Positions 42,300-53,488 of a stretch of DNA of 64,000 nt are shown piece after piece (position 1 is the stretch's first letter; each line of letters opens with the position of its first letter). The position numbers and the translations under genes were made by a program. Source of the DNA: Rugalucina vietnamica (Eukaryota; Mollusca; Bivalvia; Lucinida; Lucinidae); NCBI GenBank assembly GCA_964017185.1, contig OZ024869.1, forward strand, positions 54,896,761-54,960,760, given 5' to 3'. The notes beneath the pieces are model-generated. The model saw nothing but the letters and a program-made list of their open reading frames with translations, had not been told where the DNA came from and searched no databases.

Positions 42300-42760
42300 T
42301 TAGCAGTGCCATCACTGAGATATATCCTCCAGAGGTCCCCTATTTTTTTCTGGGCCGCCTTCGTGTAACGTACCTTATTATCAGGTGTAATTTCAGGGTT
42401 AATTACAAGCCCACATGCCGTGTAGATTTTAAAGGTGGTGAGCCACATGTTCCCTTCTATTGCGACGTCAGAATTCTTCAAGTAAACTGGCTCAACCAGA
42501 TTAATTCATTTCCGTTCCAACACCTCGAATTTTGAAAACCTTGGATTAGTTTAAAAGAGGTAAACTCGACATGTTCACGTCTGAAACAACGTTCTAGGGT
42601 GACAGGTTCATGTGCTAATAGGTTACGTCTTGCTGTGCCACGTCTACCCTCCGTGAGGCAGGACAACGTCATCCGTCAACGTCATCTTCGTAAAACGTTT
42701 CTGTAAGCGGAAACAAACAACCATTTTGTTATTCGTAACAGGGATTTGACTATTAAGTCA
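42299..42760 (-). pseudogene. Coding-like sequence joined to a retroelement tail
   Basis: The minus strand reads NMWLTTFKIYTACGLVINPE, ITPDNKVRYTKAAQKKIGDL and WRIYLSDGTAKVNLPYS, then enters the P1 tail in the same orientation without a stop. Upstream frames (42478-42672) are in a different phase. Composition and length look coding, but I recognise no family. It may be another part of the retroelement's own ORF from a different subfamily, or host sequence picked up next to it. Confidence 0.4.
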
Positions 42761-43147
42761 TTACACCAATAAAAGGTGTCACGTGGACTACGAGACTAAG
42801 GACCGCCTACAGCGTGGCCGCCTACAACGTTATCTATGAACCGATAATCATACCCAAGATCGTTTGAATAATCACAAGAGTTGATAATGAAATATTCTGT
42901 TTCAGAAATCCGAATTTCAGGGATTTTAATGAATTTAACAAAGTAATGATGTATATAAAATGGCATATTTTGTAGCGTTTTTTTTTTGTGTGTGTGTGTT
43001 TGCGTGTGTATGTTTTAAATCTCGTCAGAATACAATTACACAATCTTTTTAAGCGAGAAGATGGGTCAACGGGAGGGAACGATGTTCACCAAATCGTGGA
43101 ACATAAGTAATTTAGCGTAATCGGAAACAGAATGACCTTAAACCAGG
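42761..43147. other. No recognised gene
   Basis: A short (TG)n patch lies at 42987-43010; otherwise unmatched. Confidence 0.35.
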
Positions 43148-43218
43148 CCCACCTCGGTTTTTGGAGTGGGAATCTTTCTCTGATTGCGCCTTTTCCTGAT
43201 CTTTGCCTACTTGTACCT
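43148..43218 (+). repeat. Retroelement 3'-end scrap (P1)
   Basis: CCCACCTCGGTTTTTGGAGT through CTTTGCCTACTTGTACC, the last ~70 bp of the family, in sense orientation on the plus strand. Confidence 0.75.
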
Positions 43219-43600
43219 TTTTATATCAGAGTTCTTGTGGTTGTGCCGTGTGGCGGCCCTAAAAAGTCTCCCCGTACATCCATTTAATGATCTTATTTTT
43301 CCAATCCTCAGGGATTGCTTGCAATCAGTTTGTATTTTCCTATCTCTAATTGGTGGTTCTTTTTGTTTCATGTCTTGGTGTTTAAAATATTTTGTGCTGT
43401 TGGCGCCTTATGTATGTTTTCATATTTTTAGTTAAGGTAACTGAGTGGCCACCTATTGGGAAAATAGCTGCTCATTCGGCTTACGAAATGTTTTTATGGT
43501 TTTAGTACCTGATTGTTAGTTTGGTTTTTCCCACCTCGGTTTTTGGAGTGGGAATCTTTCTCTGATTGCGCCTTTTCCTGATCTTTGCCTACTTGTACCC
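43219..43600 (+). mobile_element. Retroelement 3'-tail copy (P1), sense on plus
   Basis: From about 43280 the sequence matches the reverse complement of 39681-39930 (TTTTGTGCTGTTGGCGCC, TGGCCACCTATTGGGAAAA, TACCTGATTGTTAGTTTGG) and ends at TGCCTACTTGTACC at 43600. It lies directly downstream of another 3' end, so two copies are stacked. The 83-codon frame is incidental. Confidence 0.8.
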
Positions 43601-44009
43601 GATGATCCGCATGCGCAATAACAACAATTCCTAATTGATTTTGTCGACAGCATCTTTTTTGCTTCGGTTGGTAGCAAAAACTTGTAGTCAAATACGTACA
43701 TTTGAAACTTTTCTCGGCTTATCAGTAGCGATTCTTTTAAATTAATTTTAAAATCGGTAGGTCAGGTTAGTACTCTGAGCACTTAGTCACACTTCCCTTT
43801 GTCGAAGGTCCATGTCTGTAAAGCAGCATATATCAGATTTATCTCTTTACAAATCTTATAAGTTTGCACTTGTTGTTTAGGCACATTGAACATTCTGCTT
43901 GCAATTTATAAAAGTTTGTCAATTGTGTACAGCCGTTTTAAAAATACGAGGTGTGATCAGAAAGTTCTAAGCCTCAAGTGCTTGTGATTACCAGGGATCG
44001 AAAATCTGG

Positions 44010-45474
44010 CGATTACTTTTCAATATAATCCCCCTTCAAGGCAATGCACTTAGTCCATCTCTGTTAAAGATTGCTTATCCCTTCCAACTAGAAGAACTTT
44101 TCCAGGTCCTCCAAATACTCGTTCACTACCGCTATGACGCCTTCATTGCTTCCAAACTGTGTTCCACGAAGGTTGGATTTCAATTTTGGGAACAGATAGA
44201 AGTCAGAAGGGGCCATATCAGCAGAGTATGGGGGATAAGGAAGGACTTCGAATCCGCATTCAGTCGCAGCAGTCATGGCAACTTGCGACGTTTGAGCAGG
44301 CGCATTGTCCTGCAAGAGCAGAACACCTCTAGTCAATTTTCCTCTCCCCTTTCTTGCAATTAGAGAGGTTGAGAAAATGAACTTGTAACTTGTACGTGTA
44401 CGTGTAGAACAGTTTTATCCCCAAACTTCGTCATTTATTACAAGTTCAAAATACTCGCTACACGTTGAGAATCAGTTAGGCTGTGAATGAAATAAATTTG
44501 CGAGTTGTAAGTTTTCTTTATATGTTTCCATCGATAGGTCAGGTAGGTAGGTACAAGCAGAAACGAAGTTCGATGAAGCGTTGCCAAATCGTTTTGCACG
44601 TGCAGCAGAAGTATATCTGACCAAAGGCGAATCGACGTACATGTGACCATATATGTATGTAGGTATGTACTTTCTGACGTTTGTGGTAACGCAACGCAAT
44701 TTAATTTGTTTATATATATACTTTATGAAATCTACACGTACACGTTCGTTTTTCTCAAACGATTTAACACTCAAAACGATCATGTACGGGTAAATAAAGC
44801 TACAAGTACACGTACACGTTACAAGTTTATTTTCTCAACCTCTCTATTGTCTGGCGCAGGCGCCTTAATTCTGCTGCATAACATGCACCATACATCGTGC
44901 GACCTTGTTCAAGATAATCAATCATGATTACCCCCTGGCTATCCCAAAAGATGGAGGCCATCACCTTCCCTGCCGAAGAAACTCTCTTAAACTTCTTGGG
45001 AAGGGGTGAGCCAGGGTCCTTATATTGCATGCTTTGCATTTTCGACTCTGGGTCACAGTGATGAACCCATGTCTCATCTTTGGTTACAACTCGGTTGAGA
45101 CAGGAGATACTTAGAAATATCGAGCCAAGATCGGTTTTGGTCATCAGTCAACATTCTAGGTACCTTGGACATACCCAAGGTATCCATAAGAATTGTTTGC
45201 ACTGCCCAAAAACTTATGCCCACTTAGCTAGCTACACTTCGCAAGTTTCGCATCCTGTCACACATAACCAGGTTGTGCACGATCTCTACATTTTCATCAG
45301 TGGTGGCATCTTTGGGGCGGCCAGACCTTTCATCATCCTCAATTCTCTCTCCCATGCTTAAATTATGCAGCCCATTTTTTCACCGTGCTATAAGGAGACT
45401 CATTTCTAAATGTTTTATGAAGTCCTTGGGAGTCATTCCCTTTTTACAATCGCTCTAAATTCAACTTTCTCCAT
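44010..45474 (-). pseudogene. Mariner transposase, frameshifted and interrupted
   Basis: Start MEKVEFRAI at 45474. After frameshifts, TKDETWVHHCDPESK (first catalytic Asp) and ASIFWDSQGVIMIDYLEQG follow. Across the nested insertion come RGVLLLQDNAPAQTSQVAM (second Asp) and YSADMAPSDFYLFPKLKSN (third Asp). There are 34 residues between the second and third Asp, the D,D34D signature of mariner. The C-terminus beyond LEDLEKFF is recognisable only with frame changes and stops to about 44010. All three acidic residues survive, but the frame is broken in the N-terminal third and at the C-terminus, so it is inactive. Confidence 0.85.
44363..44844. mobile_element. 482-bp MITE inside the mariner transposase
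   Basis: TIRs GAGAGGTTGAGAAAATGAAC and the inverse match over 27 bp with one mismatch. TA is duplicated (44361-44362, 44845-44846). Deleting it with one TA leaves the mariner frame continuous across the junction (QTI then IARKGRGKLT). CGTACACGT words are repeated near both ends. Non-coding. Confidence 0.9.
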
Positions 45475-45660
45475 TTTGCAAGTTTGACGCACTGTCCTCT
45501 CTCAATACTATCGTACAAAAGCAATCAAGCATGACCAAATGCTTTAATTTGACTCTCCAGATGACTTTCAATTAAATAGAATGATAGACTGAGCAAATAT
45601 TTTGTCTTATGGAATGCTTTGAAGTATATCAGGCTTACAACTTTCTAATCACACCTCGTA

Positions 45661-46513
45661 ATAGCGAGAGACACAAATGACATAGAATACCAATCACAAA
45701 CCTTTTAAGCAGCATTATTTCAGAGATGTATAAACTATGTCATACTGTCAGAATCTGCTATAATACCAGTTGTATCAATTGTTTGGTAATTCACATCCTA
45801 TATAGATCTATTTTATAAGCATCATCGATCACGCTCATCTGCTCACTCAACAAACATCCACTTCAAGTTCAGACTCTCAGAACGTCTGTGATAAAAAATC
45901 AATGAATAGGCGCCTTTAATTCCATTGACTTCGTCCAAGAATGCTAGGAGAATCGGGATAATGTCAAATATCAAGTAATATGTGTGTTAAAATAATATCA
46001 CAACGTTGTTTTGTTGTTTGTCTGAATGGTGAAAAGAGGAGACTTATCGATATTCGCGGAGATAAATAGCGGTTTGTTTGCGTTCATTAATAAGTTGATG
46101 TTAGTTAACGATGATATTTGATGGAAGCGGCAGTGTACTGTTTTCCCCGCAACAGATGGCTGATCAGATAGTATGGGATTATGGATTTGCATGGAAAATG
46201 TTTTAAGGTTTTATATTGCCGTTAGATAGTCACTGCAGAGTGTGTTAATGTAATTAATATCCAATTGTGAGTGCGGTGACAGTACACTGATGTCATTAAG
46301 AAATGTGTTACCAAGAAGTCCACGTGAGTTTTTCAACTGCTGGCGGCTACGCCATTCACGAGTAACAGCTGATTTTATAGTAGTGTGACATAAAAACTTT
46401 TAAAGTGCATCACAACTGTATTCTGTAGCAGCCTATTAACACAATTCTGTGCTAAACATGCTAGACACATTTCTTGATTCTAGAAATAATTACCTCGAAT
46501 ACTAAATGAAGGA
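45661..46513. other. Upstream region of the signal-peptide exon
   Basis: Repeat-poor by eye. The last ~200 bp could hold the 5' UTR and promoter of the exon at 46514, but I see no certain TATA or initiator element. A possible 3' splice site TTGATTCTAG ends near 46480. Confidence 0.3.
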
Positions 46514-46595
46514 ATGCGGATCCAGGGAATATTTTCTGTGTTCCTACTATGGACCGGGCTAGTTGGATCGTCAGAAGGCGAGCCCATAAATGTTG
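46514..46595 (+). CDS. First coding exon: signal peptide, possible glutamate receptor
   Basis: ATG at 46514 opens MRIQGIFSVFLLWTGLVG, then SSEGEPINVG, and meets a consensus 5' splice site G|GTAAGT at 46595/46596 (phase 1). It shows a basic n-region, a 14-residue hydrophobic core and a small-residue cleavage zone (GSS), so it is a good secretory signal. The following EPINVG resembles the first strand of the amino-terminal domain of ionotropic glutamate receptors, which often reads (P)INIG(A/V)IF soon after the signal. That identification rests on six residues and is tentative. I could not find a matching exon 2 in the remaining 17 kb, so intron 1 would be long. An upstream ATG at 46506 is out of frame. 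Alternative: a chance frame. Confidence 0.4.
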
Positions 46596-46964
46596 GTAAG
46601 TGAAAACAAATAACACAACAGACTCATAAGAACGAAATATATGTCTATAAAATAGTTCAATCTGTTGCATACTGGATATTGTTTGATATTTATCTAATTT
46701 AATTGAGGAACGTTTCAAGCGTTTATTATGTTCACTATTTATCAAACATGATCATATTCTAATAACTTTATTGTAGTTTTACGTGTATGTGTTCGCTTCG
46801 GTGGGTGGGGATGTGGTGAGGAAAACATGGTATGAGTATTTCTTCCGTATCATTGCCTTATAGTTTCCGTCCTTTGTAAAGCCAAGGATGTTCAGATTTG
46901 TCCAAAGAATGACTTAGTGTCATCGTGTTAAGGGTTTAGTAAGTTTTGGTTGGCGTCGTTGAAA
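46596..46964. other. Putative intron sequence
   Basis: No repeat or coding signal that I recognise; the 94-codon minus frame overlapping the exon is its shadow. Confidence 0.3.
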
Positions 46965-47112
46965 AAAAGCATGGCTACTTTCCTGGGAAAGAGAAAGTCT
47001 TCTTGCGTGATAATAACTTAGTGGATGCTATGTATCGTCATTTCTTTTCCGCCTGGTGTCTGGGTTTGGATTTAGATTTAAGTGTATCATTTCCTGGTCG
47101 TTCAGTTCTTAC
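46965..47112 (+). repeat. Retroelement 3'-tail, P2 subfamily
   Basis: GGCTACTTTCCTGGGAAAGA, TTCTTTTCCGCCTGGTGTC and AAGTGTATCATTTCCTGGTC follow the P2 order with divergence. Confidence 0.5.
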
Positions 47113-47336
47113 TTGAAATTAACAAATACACCACGTAGTGTATAGGCTACGAACAGGACGTGTAAACAGGGCACATGAGTTATATAAATAACAGGTAGTA
47201 AGGCTTATAGGAGGGTTTCGTAATTAATAAATTTTTATCATAGTGTATGTTACTACTTGTAATCGACAGAGAAATGACATACTGAGCCTGGCTCTATAAC
47301 AACATACGTTGTTAACATGCTTCAGGATTGATTATA

Positions 47337-47338
<2 letters not shown>

Positions 47339-47374
<36 letters not shown>
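47339..47374. repeat. T36 tract
   Basis: An uninterrupted run of 36 T. It could be the A tail of a minus-strand retroposon, but the sequence to its right matches no SINE here. Confidence 0.8.
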
Positions 47375-47377
<3 letters not shown>

Positions 47378-48931
47378 AACAACACATAGATTACATGTAC
47401 AAGTATCCCACAGCAAACTATTACATAGTCAGATATAAACATCATCACAAACGCTTCAGGCCAGACACAGATCATTAAGATGTCTCGCATATTGTTTCTA
47501 TATTAACCATAGTCTACATTCTCCTCTAAACGGTTTTATTCTTGATTGAAACATTCCGGTAAAATCTACCAGTGGTTGCGGCTCGGCTCGTCGAGCCGTA
47601 TATACGATGAGATTTTCGCTGGTATCCTATAAAAAAAAGCCTAAACAGTCCGCATGACAAAACTGGTTGGTTTCCGACTCTCACTAATTAGTCATCCGGT
47701 AAGCCAAAGGCATGTGGTGTTTAAAAAGTTGACATTGTGTAAATGAAATCTAGCCAATCGTCATTTTGCTTTTAAGCACAGTTCGGATATAGACCACTGT
47801 CGTCGCCAGGTAGCGTTTTAGCACTGACCTGTCGGCTTTCACGCTTGGTTTCTTTGATTGACAACCATTGTGGCCATATTTTTCCGCCATTATATTGAGA
47901 GTACTCGGCATTCACGAAAAAAAAAAATATTATCAGGAATATAAATGCGGCCATATTAATCTCTTGAATCAAAGCACCACATGCGAAAGATCTAGATTAG
48001 GTCTCGTCAGATCACGCGAGAATGCCAGTTTCCACAACGTGATCAAAGGGCGTCACTTTCACTGGCACGATTCACACCTCGTGACCAAGTAATTGACTTC
48101 CATATCACTGGGACCGAGTTTGTCGCCTCCGAAACAGTTCAGTCTACTTTCTAAAGTTGTTTCATTGCAAGTAGTACTATAGCTTACTGAATAACACATA
48201 AGTGGGGGTCGGAAACCAACCTACAATATCTGACCTTCCTTACATTATGCTACCCGATCCGTTTCTAGCTTTTTCAAAAGCTATACTTGTTGACAATACT
48301 ACCCAGATAGATATTTTGAATCAGCATGCAAACTTTAACTTAGATGTCACCATGATCCTGGTTCACTTTGATTTCCTTGCCCTTGTGATGCTATAACTTA
48401 TGTACTGACCGTTTACTGCCCTAATACACCATCTTTCAGAATCGGTCGTTTTCAAAGTCACCCTTTTCGGAAACACCTCGAGAAAACTATGACCCAGCCA
48501 AAAAATGGTTCCCTTTTCAACATGTTATGACTAAATGATCTTGAAAGGCCTTTTGCATGTACTAGGGAGAAAATGAATGAGCTTTAGAATTATAATTCTA
48601 GCAAATCCGTGGAGTAAGGTTCCGTTAATATGTAAACCATACAATTTTGTTTTGGTTTGGTGCGTTTTAAACAAAAATATTCCAAAAGGTATCATTTGCA
48701 TATGTATTCTTTCGGCTTAAAGTTAAGCATATTTTTATATTCATTATTTGAATGTCTAAAACAGTCGAACAACCATTCATTTGAACAGTCAGGACTAAGA
48801 AACACATTGTGTTTGCAGAAAAAGCAACGAAGGTTTAAACTACGTTTCATGTGTCGTTTGTCTAAAATGGCACTTTCTATGCATAAACTAGAGCCGTATA
48901 GAGCTTTACTTCTTACTACACTAAGAGGTGC
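47375..48931. other. No recognised gene
   Basis: Frames of 64-74 codons (47772-48092, 48202-48396) and a 136-codon plus frame (48657-49067) that runs into the R repeat at 48932. The latter is Arg/Lys/Phe-rich, without a domain that I know. A degenerate palindrome (GCTCGGCTCGTCGAGCCG, about 47581) is present. Confidence 0.35.
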
Positions 48932-49127
48932 ACTCATTACGAAAAGATGTCCATGCAATTTACAGAGAGTTTTAGACATGGATATTTTTCAGTTGATTGT
49001 TTTTAAATATGTTTTTGCTCTAAACAGGCGAGGCGGTTCTAACGAGTACCCACAACTAATTTTTTAGAACAAAAAATAGAAAATTGTTTACCCCTGAAAA
49101 CCCCAGTTTAACTACATAAAAAGGGTG
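48932..49127. mobile_element. Palindromic R repeat, copy 3
   Basis: ATTACGAAAAGATGTCCATGC to GGCGAGGCGGTTCTAACGAG, TACCCACAACTAATTTTTTAG and AACCCCAGTTTAACTACAT. It keeps the right arm better than the copy at 23041, which keeps the left. Confidence 0.6.
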
Positions 49128-49690
49128 CTCGGGTGGGAATATGGGCCCTCGCCCACTGGGGCCTAAAGGAATAGCTGGACTGTTTGTGCCTCCAGGCAAA
49201 GCTTCTTCGCTACTGACTGCCCATCTGATCACTGGTTAACCGCTCTGGTCTGAGCCTGCCCTGGAAAAGTGATTGAAGTAAAACCATCCATACATATTTT
49301 TTTTATTCAGTTTTACGTCCGTTTCAAGATAATTTCAGCTCATATAAGACGGGCCAATCATTACGTGGGCGAAAACGGGAGAACCCCGAGAAAAACCACC
49401 TGGCACACCCGCAAGCAGAACTTGGCTTGTCTCACATGTGGCCAGTGCGGGGCTCGAACCCACACCAGACACAGCGGTGAGATGATCGAGTAATTAAGAA
49501 ACAGCGCTCTTAACCGCTCGGCCACGGGGGCCGTTACTGGCTTAGTCGGGAGGTTATATTAGAAGCATTTTAGGATGTCATTACGTCTTTATTTTTGGTA
49601 CAAGTTCCATAATATGGAGGCAACGTCCCGACATGACCAATAGCTGTTGACTGGGACGCTAAACCACAACTCAAACAAAACATACATAAA
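49128..49690 (+). repeat. S repeat split by a SINE
   Basis: S from GGGTGGGAATATGGGCCC through GTGCCTCCAGGCAAAGC and CATCTGATCACTGGTTAAC to CCATCCATACATAT at 49298. The rest, TTACTGGCTTAGTCGGGAGG to GACTGGGACGCTAAACC, follows the SINE. About five S bases (AAGCC) are missing at the junction. Confidence 0.8.
49299..49532 (-). mobile_element. tRNA-derived SINE, second copy
   Basis: On the minus strand CGGCCCCCGTGGCCGAGCGG is the tRNA head and GGGTTCGAGCCCCGCACTGG the B-box region. The body GACAAGCCAAGTTCTGCTTG and a short A tail (T7-8 at 49299) match the copy at 22753. No clear target duplication. Confidence 0.85.
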
Positions 49691-51076
49691 ATGAGGGTTT
49701 AAGGGGGTACAATTTTCATGGACATGCTATCATGAGTGAGGGGAGCTTAATAGTCAAAATCTTCGAGAACAACAAATTAAGAAAAAAATATGATAATGTT
49801 TTATTAAAGTTTATGGCTACCCTTATTAACATGTATGTTGCTGGCATTATTCACCAGATTCAGGCATGTCTCATTTTTGCCAAATTGACATAATTTAGTC
49901 TGGTTATCAGAAAAAAAGTAAATGGATATTCTTTAACTACATGTCAACGGTATGATTTGAATATTTGTCAAATTTTCTCCGATTTAACTTTATGTAAGCA
50001 GCAAATATAAAGTTAAGTATCAAAGGATATGCACATGCCAAGAATAAGCTTTTGATGAGAACAACTTTTATCATCTACAGCAGTTTAAGACATCAATTCT
50101 GACGGAAGTACAAGCGGACACTCATTTACCTCGAAGTCAATATAAACTTTATCTTGCACGTCAAGTGTCTGGAACAAATATATTCTAGAGAGACAAAATA
50201 ATCAATAATCATTTCTAACGTCTTGCCTCTTAATTAGGGTTCTTTCTCACCGACTAGTCTCTTAAGAGTTCAATTGAAACATTGCTGCAAATATTGCTGA
50301 TAAATGTAGATATCATTTGTTTCTAATATTGCCTATGTGACTGGCGACTGATCAGGTTTTCTGAGAATTCACACTGTGTTCGCAGTGCGTTCGAAAAGAA
50401 TGCGCTCATGGTTGGTTACATAAATTGCGAAATATATACATGTATATAACTATTTAAGCACATGCTCGTGTCAAGAAACAAATGAGAGACATCAGCTTCG
50501 CTTCTGCACAAGTTAGGATAACTGACCTATTGCAGCAGTGCGGTTACTATAACTGGCCATCCCGGTATTACTTTAGCTGTTGATCGTGGGACATGCAAAC
50601 AAGTAAACATATAAAAATGAAGGCAACGCATGACGTTATATTTGTTGGTAAGTCAGGTAAAACTGGAGATTGCATTCCTATTTCAACTTTCAACTGTTTT
50701 TTATGTTATTGGAACATTTATATCTCATGGGCCATTGAAAAATGCGTTAAATAACTCTTTCTTCCTTTGCCCTGGAATGTCGATCTTTCAACATTAATCT
50801 GATTTCGTTATGCAATTTACTGTAAACTCATAAAGTGATAGATTCATCAAACGTCGATTAGTACGAATTGGTTAAAGATATTCAAGGAAACTGTGTCATT
50901 GTTAATTAATGTATTATGCTAGATGCAGTTAAGGAAAAAAGTTTTTGTCATCGTCTTCTACCTAAAACATGGTTTGACCTGTGATAAGCGTGCTTATTGA
51001 TTTTTTCTCTCACAAATCACTACATGCTCATACGATGACGACGTTTAAACTATACACCTCGCCAAAAGTTAAGCGT

Positions 51077-51077
<1 letters not shown>
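49691..51077. other. 1.4 kb without recognised feature
   Basis: Apart from an eroded S scrap near 50560-50640, nothing matches elsewhere and no exon-like frame is evident. Confidence 0.4.

Positions 51078-51134
<57 letters not shown>
51078..51134. repeat. T57 tract
   Basis: An uninterrupted 57-base T run, followed by TCAAAAATG and an S copy on the plus strand. As S here is in plus orientation, the tract cannot be its A tail. It may be the tail of a lost minus-strand element. Confidence 0.85.
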
Positions 51135-51149
51135 CAAAAATGTATCAAA

Positions 51150-51290
51150 CCTGACTAACAAGCTGATACTGGTTAACCGCTCAGAAGGTCTGAGGCTGTC
51201 CAGAAAAGTGGTTAAAGTAAATCATATATAACATATAAGTCTTTTTGGTTTACTTGGGTGGTTATTTGTCTCAAGCAGTTTAAACATAAT
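51150..51290 (+). repeat. S repeat, 5' half with exchanged segment
   Basis: GATACTGGTTAACCGCTCAG, AGAAAAGTGGTTAAAG and GGTTTACTTGGGTGG, then TTATTTGTCTCAAGC, like the copy at 26735. Confidence 0.65.
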
Positions 51291-51855
51291 TGCATCGAAT
51301 TCATACTAACGTAAACAATGTTGCTTTCAAAGTATGAAATTTCTGCAGCTATAGCAATTATATGCTTTACATTAAAGTGCAGCCTTCAAATATTCTCACC
51401 CATTAGACAAGCATACCCCATTCTGTGCCGGTCCTTTATCATTTTCTGTTTCAGTACTAGTAGATTTTAGCCTCAAAAAGCCAATCATTTCTGTATTAGG
51501 CCAATAGATATGTGCATTATGTGTACTACCATATAAGGAAGTGATACGCTGGGCTCCAAATGTCAGCGACAAAAATAAACTTCTAGATGTTAATTTCAGG
51601 AAGTTTACAGGAGTAATTGTAGTCTACTGCTTTGATATAAATCTCAAAATTTAATTTTGCTGAGCATTTTATGCCAAAACGAAATGCTGATTAAATATTT
51701 TGTTAGGTCAGTGCATATACAAAATCATATTTATTTTTTCACAGGTTCATTTGCATATTGTTTCATGTAAAAACAAATTGCATATGGCTGCCTGAACAGC
51801 ACTTGAAGCCTTTCAGGGTTAAAATGGTTTAAGTTATGGATGAGAAAAATAATCA
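51291..51855. other. No recognised feature
   Basis: AT-rich, non-coding, unmatched. Confidence 0.35.
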
Positions 51856-51998
51856 ATGATGGTGTTGAGGCCTCAACAAGGAAATCTCAGGCCCGTTTTC
51901 AGATTATTCGAATCGCATCCTCGACAGAGCCTCGGATGAGACTCGAATAATCTGAAAACTTGCCTGAGATTTCCTTATTGAGGCCTCAACACCATCAT
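51856..51998. repeat. 143-bp near-perfect hairpin
   Basis: The left arm ATGATGGTGTTGAGGCCTC, AACAAGGAAATCTCAGGC and GTTTTCAGATTATTCGA pairs with the right arm TCGAATAATCTGAAAAC, GCCTGAGATTTCCTTATT and GAGGCCTCAACACCATCAT. Arms are about 65 nt with few mismatches around a very short loop (ACAGAG). It could be a foldback MITE or a template for a hairpin RNA. It is single copy in this window. Confidence 0.85.
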
Positions 51999-52109
51999 AG
52001 GTAATTTAAAAAACCGATTCTTGAAAAGTATACTACATGTAGTAATATGTGGTTAAAATAGTTGAAAAGGATTAACAATGATAGAATTATTGATAAATGT
52101 CATCGAATG

Positions 52110-52260
52110 TTATTTGCAATATCAAAAGGTAAAGGAGGGAAATGATCATGAACTATTGCGGTTAGAACCAAACCCCAATTTTAAAACCGAGGTGGAGCGC
52201 AACCAACTTGACATTCAGGTACTGTTTTGGGCAATGCAGCTCTGTACTGATAACATGATA
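52110..52260 (+). repeat. Old P1-like retroelement tail
   Basis: AAGGAGGGAAATGATCATGA, AACCCCAATTTTAAAACCGAGG and ACATTCAGGTACTGTT keep the order of P1 (AAATGATCAGGAAA, CCACTCCAAAAACCGAGG, ACAATCAGGTACTTATA) at lower identity. Confidence 0.45.
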
Positions 52261-53274
52261 TAGGATCTTCCCTAATTGCACTGAATTCCTTTAGCTGTCA
52301 GACCAATTTTGTTCGCTTTTCTCCAAACGTCGTTCTGGAATAAAACTCATAATATTTACATGTCCCAGAAAACTATGATGTGTGCCTATAATATAATGGC
52401 GTCTACGCAATATATATTGCAAAACTCTTGGAAATTGACGGATAAGGATCAAAAGTCAGTTTGAGTTTTTCCATCATTGTCAAGCATTATGTATTTTTTC
52501 TTATGTGGGTTCTTATAATATTTCCAAATTGTTAGTTGCCCATGTGGTTTGCATGTGTGATTTCGTAATTTTAACAAAGTGCACATAGCATCTCATGTTT
52601 TATGTCTCCCTTTTCCGTTTTATTTTTTCTCTTTTCGCATTAATTTGGATCTGATGTAGATTTAGATTGGTGTATGTATCAGTCCTAACAAACCGTATAA
52701 ATAATATGGGCACCTGTGAGATAAAAAAGAAATATTTTCTGCCCCGTGGATGTAATCTGAATGTTGACGTCATCGACCTCAACGCCTACTAGTTTGTTTC
52801 TCTGTTACTGTCACTATTTTCGGAAATTAATATGAGCGAAACAACATGTCTACAGGCTTTTCAGCTCGACAAAATAGAAACCTGACATACTTAGTTGTAG
52901 AAACAGAAAACAAAAAAATAATAATAAAATAAAAATGGAAAAGGTCACATACTCTCTCTGTGCGAAAGGGTGCTAAACAGACTATTCGAACTAGTAGGCT
53001 TAGATGTATCTTTTGATCCGTTACTTGAGTTTTGCACGCCATGCCTTCTTCATGACACGTCTCATGAACCTTTATTAGCTGACAATGTCGTGCATCCAGT
53101 TATTAGCCCAGGCCTATCGAATGTGTTTCACTTAAATCAATAGCATCACAAGAAAATTTAATATATCAACGTTTAAACGCCACATGCTCATACAAAAGCA
53201 GAAAATGCCACAAAACTTACCTAGTTCAACAATCAACCTAAACAAATGGAATTATAGGGAAAATTAAAAACAAG
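52261..53274. other. No recognised gene
   Basis: Short K- and R-rich minus frames (52600-53042) come from T/A-rich sequence. Nothing supports a gene. Confidence 0.35.
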
Positions 53275-53455
53275 TCATACCGTCCATACATATAAGCCCC
53301 AGTGGCTTACATGTTCTTGGGTGTTTATTTGAATCACCTTTTTGATGCCATTACATCCTTATTTTGGGTAAAGGTCCAGTAAAATGGAGACAACGTCCCG
53401 ACGTGACCATAGCTGTTGATTGGGACGTTAAGCATTTATTCAAACGAAAAAAAAA
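53275..53455 (+). repeat. S repeat, 3' two-thirds
   Basis: ACCGTCCATACATATAAGCC through AAAATGGAGACAACGTCCCG to TTGGGACGTTAAGCATTTATTC and an A9 tail. Confidence 0.8.
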
Positions 53456-53488
53456 AGACATAATGCTACAATATACATGTACATGTAT

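Larger units (their letters stand above)
43947..45658 (-). mobile_element. Full-length dead mariner with nested transposon
   Basis: TIRs CGAGGTGTGATCAGAAAGTT and AACTTTCTAATCACACCTCG (one mismatch in 20) lie between TA target duplications (43945-43946, 45659-45660). The total is 1712 bp. Removing the nested 482-bp element and its duplicated TA leaves 1228 bp, close to the usual ~1.3 kb for mariner. The transposase is on the minus strand. Confidence 0.9.

Noticed and set aside
48657..49067. 136-codon plus frame, the longest in the window
   Set aside because: Its right third lies in the palindromic R repeat and the rest has no domain; a low-stop stretch is the simpler explanation.
50620..50656. 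Short ATG frame ending in GTAAGT resembling an exon
   Set aside because: The ATG and following bases are the AAAATGGAGGCAACG box of a decayed S repeat.
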